From assembly GCF_030704535.1 (NCBI RefSeq), contig NC_081812.1:20993501-21057500 (forward strand): a stretch of DNA of 64,000 nucleotides, written 5' to 3'. The notes under the pieces were generated by a model. It saw only the letters and a list, made by a program, of their open reading frames with translations, searched no databases and had not been told where the DNA came from. The stretch comes from Vitis vinifera (taxonomy: Eukaryota; Streptophyta; Magnoliopsida; Vitales; Vitaceae). Both the position numbers and the translations under genes were made by a program. This document shows, in pieces, positions 1 to 11,743 of this stretch. How positions within the stretch are numbered: position 1 is the first letter of the stretch; each line of letters opens with the position of its first letter.

Positions 1-607
1 AATAAAAGTACATTGCTTTATATTATTGTTGGGTATTTAGCTCCTTATCCCTAATTCTCTCTCCTTCATTTCCTTTCCATGCACATGGTTACTTTGGTAC
101 CTCCTTGTGTACAGAGAATTTGGTGGGCAATGAGAGTTGTGGATCATTTGGTTCAATTTGAATTGCTTGAATATCATTTGACCTTAGTTTTGCTTAATTG
201 AAAAGTAGTGGCATTGATACTTTGGGATAAATACACATCACACCAAAAAATAATTGACCAAAAGCATAGCAAATATAATTGGTTGAACATAGCGCAATGA
301 TGATGTTGGGGGAGGGGTTTTTATCTGTCATCATAAATGAGGCTTCCTGTTTTTGCACATTGATGATGGATGTTGAAATAACCTCCTTGGAAAGTTCATC
401 CTCTTGCAAATTCCCTTTCTTTTTCTGGTGGTTTCTTTGTCCTGAGGCTCAAGAAGGAACAAATAAATTTAGTAGAAATTATTGTCTTATTTCCAAGTAA
501 TCATAAATAGAATTTAACTGATTCTGGCCATTTTTTAGTATAAGTGTGTTGTCTGACCGCCCTCTTTATTTTTACCCTTGTAAATTCTTGTTTTACTTTA
601 TTGGGAG
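1..607. other. Upstream flank of FPGS, no gene recognised
   Basis: I see no convincing coding exon here on either strand. The FPGS start codon lies just behind a good splice acceptor (near 1620-1628), so this stretch probably holds the FPGS promoter or a non-coding first exon, but I cannot place one. Confidence 0.3.
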
Positions 608-1373
608 GTGGGAGAAGTGGAAAACTTATTAAGCAAGCTTCATCCTTTGGCTATTAGAAGAGGTGTGGATGACTCGCTCAGGTGGAAAGCAAATAAGAAT
701 GGGACCTTCTCTGTTAAGTGTTTTTATAGCTCACTCTCAATGGGCATCAACCACCCCTTCCCAGTCAGTACTATCTGGAAGTCCTGGGCTCCAACCAGGG
801 CTAGTTTCTTTGGTTGGGAGGCGGCTTGGAACAGACTACTCACCACTGATCGCCTAAAGAGATTTGGTTGGAACATCCCCAACAGGTGCTTCTTGTGTAA
901 AAATGAGGAGGAGTCTATTGATCACCTTCTCCTGTTTTGTGAGAAGGCCAGAATGTTATGGTATCTAACCTTCTCCCTTTTTGGGGTGCAATGGGTGATG
1001 CACTCCTCTGTGAAAAGGAATCTCCTGGGATGGTATGGATCTTTTGTGGGCAAGAAAAGGGAGAAAGCATGGAAAACTGCCCCCCTTTGCCTAATGTGGA
1101 CTATTTGGAAAGAAAGGAATAGAAGAGCCTTCGATGATGTGGAAAGAAACGATCAAGATATCAAATCCATTTTTTTGTACACTTTTGTGAATTGGGCTAG
1201 GGTATATATTAAGGATCATACTTTATCGTTGTTTGATTTTGTAAACTGGTTAGCCACCAAGTAAGGGTCAGAACCTTTTGTTTCTTGATCCTTTGTATCT
1301 TGGTATACTTCGTGTATACTCTCTTTAGCCTTTTGGCTTTTAATGAATTTCCTTTATCTATAAAAAAAAAAAT
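608..1373 (+). mobile_element. 5'-truncated LINE, RT zinc-binding (zf-RVT) 3' end
   Basis: An open frame at 608-1264 (about 218 codons) encodes the C-terminal part of a plant non-LTR retrotransposon ORF2. It shows the zf-RVT pattern: IWKSWAPTRASFFGWEA, then LTTDRLKRFGW, CFLCKNEEESIDHLLLFC with its Cys/His ligands, and LCLMWTIWKERNRR. A roughly 100-bp 3' tail and an A-run at about 1361-1372 follow. The endonuclease and reverse transcriptase domains are missing, which fits 5' truncation during target-primed reverse transcription. I did not find clear target-site duplications. The element lies just upstream of the first FPGS coding exon. The family is clear; the left boundary is not. Confidence 0.8.
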
Positions 1374-1490
1374 GATTTGTGCTTATAACTTCTATTACAT
1401 ACCTGCTAAAATAATATTTTAGTTATATTTATTTTTTACTAATCTATAGGTTCAGGTTCATCATCCAGGTGCCTTCATGCGTGCAGTGAT

Positions 1491-1700
1491 TTCCTTTTTG
1501 TTTTGTAATTCTTTGGAACTTCTGAAGAGACATGTGGAAACCTTATAATTGCATATACTTGATACTGTTGCAAGTCACCATCCTAGTGTTTCCAAACTAC
1601 TTCATTGACTTAATTTTCAGGTTTCAGATATGCAAAAATATCATATCAGACCATGGAAAACATGAAAAGTACCATAGAATGCTCCGAAGAGCTGCCTCTT
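1491..1700 (+). repeat. Direct repeat copy 1: acceptor and start codon of FPGS
   Basis: This roughly 200-bp unit runs through a pyrimidine-rich acceptor and the FPGS start codon at 1653. It recurs at about 1912-2115 with roughly 85-90% identity by eye. The shared order is GTGGAAACCTTATAATTGCA, AGTCACCAT..TAGTGTTTCC, TTGACTTAATTTTCAGGTTTCA and then ATGGAAAA. Confidence 0.8.
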
Positions 1701-4700
1701 TCATCTTCATATGAAATGGCCATGGAAGCACTTTCATCTCTCATTACTAGTCAGAAACGTGGAGGCAGATCGTCTGTAAGTGGCAAATATGGGAAATTGG
1801 ATAGGATGTCGATGTATCTTAAGGTAACATGCCCAAAACTACTTGATTGTTGAAGTGTTTGCAATACAGAAAGCCATATTCTTTGCACCTTCACAAATTT
1901 CTGTTTTAGTACGGTTCTTTTTTGTTTTTTTGGTTCTTTAGAACTTCTAAAGGGAAAAATGTGGAAACCTTATAATTGCATACACTTAAGTCTTGTTGCA
2001 AGTCACCATACTAGTGTTTCCAAACTACTTTATTGACTTAATTTTCAGGTTTCAAATATACAAAAATGTGATCTCAAACAATGGAAAAAATGAGGAGTAT
2101 GCCTTCTTTTACTATGCGATTCATGCCAAAATTTATACGCCAAAAAATTAGTATTGGAAGTTCTGTCCTCTAGCTGTGTTACTGAGAGTCCTACTTTCCT
2201 ATTTGAGGCTGAATAAAGTAACCTTTTTTAGCATGAGCACCAACCTAATCAAATGTTTGAAGTAGTTGCAGCCTCTGGAAGCCTTTGCAGTTTTTTTTTT
2301 TTTTTTTTTTTCAATTTTCTGGGTCCCCTACAACCCCGTATGGACAACTTTATAATAGCCAACACATCCTTTGTAACATTCTCCGTTTTCCTTTTCCATA
2401 TTTTATTGTTATATTTGGAAAATAATATTTTATTTTATTTATATATCAGAAATTAAAAAATTCATTGAAATTAAGATATGTTAAAATTTTATGTGATAGT
2501 ACCAATTAAAATGGCATGTTCTAAGAAAATATTCAGAATTTGTAGTGATGGTAAATTGTTGATTAGCAACATTATTAGGATATTATTAAGGTATTTAAAA
2601 GTGCTGGCAATTGGATATGTATTCTTGCCATCGGGGTGGATTCACTGTTATCAAAAGACACTAGGATATTGGAAAGTGATCATATCATAATCTCTTATGG
2701 ATTTGAAGATGTCTGCCTTTTCTTTGGATGCATATTCTTCATCTTTCCTTTATGGGTTTCATTGGATTAGGTGTATTTCTGCTGCTTTGATTTCTGTCAA
2801 TAGTTGCTTGTGTAGTTCTACCCAATATTTGAAAACCAGACTGGACCAACTGGTCCAACCGGTCGAACCACCAGTTGATATCCTTTCAAGTCTGGTTTGA
2901 TTATTGGGCTGCTGATGAGGTTACACTGGCTTCAAACAGGTTATCTCAGCAGTTCAACCACTGACATGGCTGACTTGGCAGGTTCATCCAAAACCGGTTG
3001 CCACTAAATCTTTTTTCCCCACATGCAAGTGAGGAATTTGATGGTAGGGCTATCAACCAAAAAATTCCAAACCTGAACCACTGGGCTACTATATTCCTTT
3101 ATCATAAAACTTAAAACAATAAAATATAACATGACCTACTTGCTTTCAGATAAAATTACATCTAAATCTTTTAAATAAAAGCAAACATTTACCCATGGTA
3201 AAAATACTATAGCTAAAATATCATAGTAATTTTTAAGATAATATAATAATTGAATATATACTTGTTAAAAGACGATAATGTTAAAAATAAAATCTTATTT
3301 CATTATTGAATCTATACTATATGTTATTTATAATTAAATATGATAAATATATTACTTACATGAATTTAAAATATTGAGAGATTTATTTTATTTTTATCTG
3401 AACTTACTTTGTTAACGTTAAAGGTAAATAAAATGAAAGATCTATAAACTTTTTAATTATTTATATATATTTTAAATTTATTTAATTATTTTTAATATTA
3501 ATAATATATAAATTATATATTTATTTAGACATGTTGTTATCATGGATTGACCACAGTTCAACCACTAATCTGATCATTAAACCACAAACTAGTAATTTTT
3601 TCGATTCAATGACTAGTCTAGTTCTAAAAACATTGGTTTTAGTTTCCATCCAATTGTTGTAGTCAATGATACTAATCTTTCCCTCGAATACAACGCTTTG
3701 TCTATGCCCTGCTTTTGTCAACTGATAATTCACAATATCTTGATCTAAAAGATTATATGATTGAATGTCTACTGGTGGCTTAATAGGTAACTTATGTTCC
3801 AAATCCTCTGTATAATCATTGAAAATGCAACCTGCAATTTCTTTTATTCTATTTCTTTGTACCTTTCCTTACATTTCCTATATAAATATGATGCATATGA
3901 ATCTTTAATTCAAAGACAGATTTTTTATATCTTTGTTCTTGATCATATCACGTTATGTATTAAGGCTGCTCAATTATGCAGCACCTTCCGGCGTGATCAA
4001 TATAGTTCTTACCATAGTTTTTAGAGCAGAACTATAAAGAAATCAGGACTGATAGTACCAACACCTAAGAAAGGACTCAGCTTGGTCTGGTTCTGCTGGA
4101 AATTTTTTCTACCAAAGTATGAAAAATTTAAATCTTTTTGGGCAAAGGTATTATGTTTGTTGAATTTTTGTTTGATCTCTGTTTAAGATTCAAATGTTAC
4201 TGCTTTGCTATTTTAATATTCTGGCTCGGTTGCCTGATCGATCATGAGGTGTTTGAGTGAGCATAAATAAATAAATTAATTAATAAAGAAAAATGCCAAG
4301 TAGATATGATCTGGGTCGGTATAGTAAATATGCAAGGGCCTAGAATCTAGTTATAGTCTTATTCTTTGCTGAGGCTGTTGCTGTATCCCTTTATATTATC
4401 TATTTCTCTTATAAGTTCTCTTGAAAATATTCACTTTTTATGCCAATTCCTGACAAGATTTCCTTCAAGTAGTAGTTGGACAGTGTTGTCGCCTTAATTC
4501 ATTGTACTTGTTGAAAAAATTCAAACATAGGAGATAGTCAATATCTTGCATTTCTTGTTAATAAAAGTAGAAAACATTCTTTGACATGAAAATATTATGA
4601 TTTCTTTGAAATTCTCTTCTGTAAAAGGCTATTTGTTTTCTAAATGGGACTGTAGGTAATGTTAAAATAGAATTTGTGTTCCTTTTACAGATATTAGGCT

Positions 4701-7700
4701 TGGAGGAAAAAATAGCTGGCCTTAAAATTATCCATGTTGCTGGAACTAAAGGGAAGGTACTTTTCCATTTTAATTTGTTTACATAATTTGCTTAAACAAT
4801 TGGGTTAGGCTTCAAATTATCATTACAAATCTCATCCTAGCATGGGATCACAGTAAGAACGAAAGGCGAATTGACTTCCTTGTTTAGCCTATATCACTCC
4901 TACCCTTTCTCTTTTCTTCATTTCTAGCCTGCCTCTAAAGTTCTCTGCTGTCACCTAGGCCTGAGAGATGCCTCCTATTGTGCTTTAATCAGACTCCCTG
5001 CCCCTGATATCTGCAGCCCTATTTGTCGACGAAGGGCCTCTTGGAGCACCTGCTGCTCCAGCTCTTAGAATTTGAAACTTACCTTTACAATTGTATCAAA
5101 CTTTATTGTTGATACCATATGCCACACCAAATACCTTTACAATCCCTATGACATGGCAACCTTCAAAAACCTGAAATGCAATAAACTTATGGGCATAGGC
5201 ACTATTGTCATAAAAGTCCTTTTTTGTTTTTCAGGGTTCAACATGCACATTTTGTGAGGCAATTTTGCGGGAGTGTGGCTTTCGAACCGGACTCTTCATT
5301 TCCCCTCACCTAATTGATGTGAGGGAAAGATTACGTATAGATGGGTTAGTGGTCAAATGCATTCCTCTATCACTATCTGCATAATCTTTTACCTTTAGTT
5401 TTACTTAAACATTGTTTGAACTTCTCTCTCTCTCTCTGTCGCATGCGTATCATGATATAAATTTTAGGAAATAATAATAATAATCATAATAAGAGACACC
5501 ATAAGAATGACAATCTATAACAGAGATGGCTAGGAGGTTGTATTGGCATCTTAACATCGATATTTGTACTCAAGATTAATTGAGTGAAAATTCCAAGTTT
5601 GCAAGATTCACAGGCAGCTAACTTTTTCCCCAAAATCCTTAGATATTTTAATGCTTCAGTTTTCTCCTTTGCTTCATTGCTTCACATCCTTTTTTGTTTC
5701 TGATAAAAAAAATAAAAAAATAAAGAAGACTTGCTTCACATCCTTTGAATAATGACTGTTGGCAAATAATAGCAAGCCAATGATATGTGAGATCAACTTT
5801 TACATCTTTTATGCTGTGTCTCGGGATGCATGTATGGATTTGAACTCCCAAGTAGACTCCAGCAGAAAATTTCATCCTTATTGCACCTTTTTTCCCGAAT
5901 TTTTGAATTATTTGTTGCTGATTGAAAAAAAAAAAAGAAAGACGGTTGGAGGGTAGTAACAGGGATTCACTTGAGGCAAGTGGCAGGAGTAAAGATACAA
6001 TTCTTTGATACACATGCGAGTTTTAAACCATGGATGTGTGAACCAGGATAAAAACATATCTCTCATTATGTTTGTTAGCTACCAACTTATTTTTAACCTG
6101 AAGTCATATTCTTGGTTTATTTGAATGCTGAATAGTGAATACTAAAAGTCAGCATTCAACCAGTGTACCTTGGTTTATAACTTTTGATTATAAACATATT
6201 CACTTTGCTTAGTTATCAAAATAAATAAATAAAGAATGCTAACGAAAAAAAGTATTTTATTCTAATGGATGCCCTTCAATTCTTATACAGCTTGGACATT
6301 TCTGAGGAAAAATTTCTCATGCATTTTTGGGATTGTTGGAACCGGTTGAAGGTATTGCTCAATGCTTGCTTATGATTATTGGAAGAGTATAGTTTTATTG
6401 TACAAACCCTTTATTTTTAAATTAAATCCAATACAGGAATAGTTACTTGCTAAAAAAAAAAATGTAATCTACATTTTCTGTGAAGATGTACCACCAGTTA
6501 ACTTTTGACAGGATCAATTTGCATTTTAATCAGAGACCAAGTGTGGTTCTCAAGCACTATAACATGACCTTTTCTGTCATGGTTTTGGACCAGCCAGTAT
6601 ATTGGTTCCACTTAGGATATTACCAGTTTTATCTATGGGTAGTCATGCAGAAGTCATTTTTGCATTTGAAAACATGCCTGTGTCTATTGGATGAAAAGAA
6701 GGCTTGTGAAATTATGCTGAGCTGGCTGCCATTTCATAAAAAACAATCAGAGAATAAGTTCAAGATACTAGATTCTCCCTGCTTTAAGCAGGTGAATATT
6801 TCAGTGGTTTGGGTTAACAGTTGTAGGCTGCGAAGTTGAAAGAAGTAAAAAAATAAAAATTTGGTATAAGCTTGTTTTGACTAAAGTTATATTCCAGTTC
6901 CTCACTGTTTTGGGACATATACATGTTATTTGGTGATGACTCTGAGTCTGACAACCTAATACAGCCTCAAATTTCTACTAGTTCTAAAGAATTTCTTTGA
7001 TCCCTCCTACCTTTAAAATACATGTAATTGCTTGTGATATCTATAACTCCAAATTATGCTGCCCAACACACCCATCAATTCCATTACTGTTACTTGAATT
7101 TATTTAGTTGAATTCTTAAACTGCATATTTGCACAGTAAAATTTGTTTTGCTTGTAATTGATCAACTGCATTGATCACTAAACATTTGGGTGGCGATTGA
7201 TGGCTGCCCACTTGCCATTTTAAGGTCACTAAATCCTGCTATCCTATGATCTAATCCTAATATCCTGTTGATGCTTCCTGTATTTGAATTACATAGAGGA
7301 AGCAGGAAACTATTACTGGCTCTTAGAAACTCACCAGATATTAGGATGGCTTCCTTGAAGCTGTTTGGCTTCTTTGTGTTGCTTCAGTTTGTAAGCTCTG
7401 TTCTTCAAGTGATTGTTGGTGATAGCGGAAATGTTCTTTTGAGACTCTGAATGATTCTTCTCACCAAGGTGGCACTTTGGGGAGAGTGATAAGCGAGAGA
7501 CTGTTGAAGGACAATCCACAGAGGATAGAGTGGAAACGTTCTGGTTGAGTGTTTTTGCAAGTTTCCACAATCTAGCATATCTACTCAATTTATTATTGTT
7601 TTTATTTCTTGGAATGACATGGCAACCACCTAAATATTATATTAATTTTCTTTTCCTGATTTTATTCCATGGTATATTATATTGTTTCAAGAGTATGGGA

Positions 7701-10700
7701 TAGAAAAACTCGATAAAAAGAAAAATAACTCAGCTTATAAACAAGAGAAGTGGATTACTCAAAGTCATGTTTATGTATCTTGTCAAAGTTCACTTTTCAT
7801 TAAAGATATTCATGATGAGCAGTTTTTTGAGATTAAGTGGTCTTGTAATTTTGAGGTTCTTAGCATTAATCAATCATTAGGCCTTTTTTTTTTTTTGATA
7901 GGAAACGACAAAGAAATATATTGATAGAATTAAGAAGTATAAAAGAAGGATGAGGAATCCTCTCACAAAAGCAAACTAAACAACAAGAATACAAAAACAA
8001 GAAGCTAAAAGGTAACAACAACAAACAAACTCTCTTAGCTAGACCACCCCATTGGAGCTACACATTGCTAGTCAATCTAGTTGCAGCACATTAAGGGGAA
8101 TACCCTTAAAAACAATCATTAGGCTTTTAGGTAATTGATTCTTACCACTCAGTGAGAAACATATAAAAGGATAAGGAAACTAAAGGTGAGTAATTTTTAG
8201 CCTGTCTGTTGCATGTATCTATGTTATGTTTCGGAGTATTTGTTTCTTTTTCCTTTTCCTTATATATAGATATATATGTATATTATCCCTTATTCTGCTT
8301 CCAAATTTAAAAAGTTTAAATGTAAATTCCTATAGTTTAGAAATTTCAATTTTGCAGGAAAAAGTTACAAATGACTTACCAATGCCTCCATTATTCCAGT
8401 TCCTCTCTGTTTTGGCATTCAAAATATTTACATGCGAAGAGGTGAGTTGGGTATTTTGTAATTACTATTGTACCTTATGTAAGTTTTGTGAGACTTTAAT
8501 TTGGAACTGGTTACGAATGTGCAGCTAGTGTTCTCTTTTCCTATCAATTCTGAGTGAGACTTTATTTTTATTTTTCTTGGTTGTTTCATAATATATCTGG
8601 CATTGAAAATAGCTTTCATTCACAGGTGGATGTTGCTATTATTGAGGTTGGTCTTGGGGGAAAGAGGGATTCAACAAATGTGGTATATATCTGCTCATAG
8701 TCACCTGCATTGATTGTTGAGTTAATCATTATCCAAGAAAAGCTTAAAAACATACAAAAATTCCGTTCTTCTCCTTGGCTTGTTTTTGAAACAATTCTAG
8801 AAAATTAAGTTGAGAATGAAGTCCATGGTAATGGAATTTGGTGATAAAACTGATGCAGATCAAAGAACCTGTTGTTTGTGGTATTACTTCTTTGGGGATG
8901 GATCACACTGAGACATTGGGTGAGTTATTTCTAGAAATATCGCCCTACTGAACAAATGTTCTCTAATTTGCTTACTATTGTATATCGGTGCTTGTATGTA
9001 ATGCATTTGGTAGCTGGTCCTGAATTTGACTTTTCTCTCTCTCACACACACATATGTACACACATACACACACACGCGCACGCACGCAGACATACACACA
9101 ATGGAAGTTGAATTCATGAGAAAATAAAGAGGGTTTTTACGTTTTGAGCTGGTGTATTTATGGTTTACCATAATGATATTCAGGAGATACCCTTGGAAAG
9201 ATAGCTTCGCACAAAGCTGGAATTTTCAAGGTGTAGTGCTCTTATATATGCAATTTCAAGGAGAATGAATCTGCTTTCTTTAGTAATGAATAATTTTATT
9301 GCACTATTTTTCTTTTTATTATCTGAATTGGCAGTTTTCATTTTCAAGTGTTTACTGAACTGGGCTGATTTCTTCCCTGCTCCTGAAGCCTCAAATTCCT
9401 GCATTCACAGTACCCCAACTTTCTGAGGCAATGGATGTTCTTCAGCAGAGAGCCCATGAACTAGAGGTACCTCAGCCTCCTCGGTTCTATTGTCTATGAT
9501 AATCATGATGTAAACATGTGATAAGGTTTATTTATTTTGGTCATTTTATTTTATTTTTTGTTTGGAGGGTCTTTTATGTGTGTGTATCTATGGGGTGGGG
9601 GTGGGGAGATGTGTTTGGGGTTTTGGTTTTGTGTCAATTTCACATGTTGATGAAATTAGTTTATTTCCTTGACATGATGCAGTAATCTTATCCATGGAAA
9701 AACACCATATCTTATGGATTGGATCCAAAGTAATATTTTAGCTAGTGACCAAATTGGATCATGATTTGAATGCAATCCTGATGAGGATGAATCTCTAAGA
9801 TATACATCAAGAAAGGGCATTAGTATTAGATGCAATTGAAGTAGGATTAGCATTACTTGGAATTAAATTAGGATTAGTATTTGTTGAAGTTAAATTAGAA
9901 GTAGCCAATTAGGTTATAGGAGAATTAGTCATAATAAATTATTTGAATCCTAGTAGACTTTCGATTTCTTAGAGAAGCGTATAAATAAGGCTAATTGACA
10001 TCAATTGATTAATGATTGATAATATTACGTTTTTTTATTGGATCTCTTCAACTCCACAATATTATATTTTTTATAAAGAAGGGTTGAAGTGAATTCTTTG
10101 AAGAGAAAATGGATTATGGGAGTGTGTGAGAAAAAAAAAAAAAAGACTTTTTTCTCTCCTCGTAAGTTAAGTAAAAAAGATGAGTTAAGTAAAAAAGATG
10201 AATTGAATACATTTCGTGGTTGTAAGAACCGTTTGAATCCATGCACACCCACATTAATAATTGACCTGATTCCAACATTGAATAAATCTATAGATAAGAA
10301 TATTTGTCCTAGGATTAGTATTTGTTGAAGTTAAGTTAGAAGTAGCCAATTAGGTTATAGGAGAATTAGTCATAATAAATTATTTGAATCCTAGTAGACT
10401 TTCGATTTCTTAGAGAAGCGTATAAATAAGGCTAATTGACATCAATTGATTAATGATTGATAATATTACGTTTTTTTATTGGATCTCTTCAACTCCACAA
10501 TATTATATTTTTTATAAAGAAGGGTTGAAGTGAATTCTTTGAAGAGAAAATGGATTATGGGAGTGTGTGAGAAAAAAAAAAAAAAAGACTTTTTTCTCTC
10601 CTCGTAAGTTAAGTAAAAAAGATGAATTGAATACATTTCGTGGTTGTAAGAACCGTTTGAATCCATGCACACCCACATTAATAATTGACCTGATTCCAAC

Positions 10701-11646
10701 ATTGAATAAATCTATAGATAAGAATATTTGTCCATCTGTAATGAAAATTACATTTATAGGAATATAAGCTAAAATATATCCTAACTGGGTCTTAGGATTG
10801 GATCAAATTGGAAAATAGAAAGAACTTTGTGGAAAATCGTTAGGTATGAATATGTTAGATACTTGTGACTCGACCAACATTTACATTTACATTTTCCCTC
10901 TATGTTTCATTTAATACAAGTTTGAACCTGAGTTTCACTAAAGTTAAATCCACTTTTATTCTCTCTTACTTTATTCCCATCCTTCTACTACTCTATTCCC
11001 ATCCTTTTATTATTCTACACTATACTTCTGGGTCTTTCAACTAATTTAACCTTTCGAATAAGTATGAAGTATTAACATTCTTTTTGAATGAGAGTAGAGA
11101 AGACACTATATGAAACAAAAAAATATAAAAAAGAAGAGGAACATAATCTTTGAAATCATATAGTTACCTCATGGGTAGTTAGCTACACCCATGAATGATA
11201 TAAATACAACTGTTGCTTTAGCTTTACTCACACCAGTGGCCTATTTCTATGTGGGTCTTATCAAAAAGCGATTAGGTTATTTCGGTGAATACATTAAATC
11301 GGCTCCAATCCTTTTATCCATTAACATTGGTCTAAAATTCTTGAAAAAATAGCTTTTTATGATTACATCAACAATAATTCGGCAAAAAAGGGGTATGAAT
11401 GGCATAACAGTTACGATTGGATTAAAAAAACATAGACTTCAAGCAATTTGGAGAAGAAAAAATTACTTGAATAAATGGTAGAATTAAGACAATAGAGAAA
11501 AGCCAACTATCAGAATTGAACCGATGACTGTCACATTACAAATGCAATGTTCTAACCTTTGAGCTAAGTGGGCTCACCAAAAATGGTACATGCATAGAAA
11601 TTCAATAGTGGAAAACTTTATCTCTTATTCCTTTACTTAAACCCTA

Positions 11647-11743
<97 letters not shown>

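Noticed and set aside
10089..10767. Two similar open frames (79 and 66 codons) with Lys-rich starts
   Set aside because: They come from the tandem LTR-like repeat and have no protein-family features. Their similarity reflects the DNA duplication.
11502..11577. Functional nuclear tRNA-Thr gene
   Set aside because: It matches the plastid tRNA better than nuclear types, has stem mismatches and sits beside another plastid remnant.
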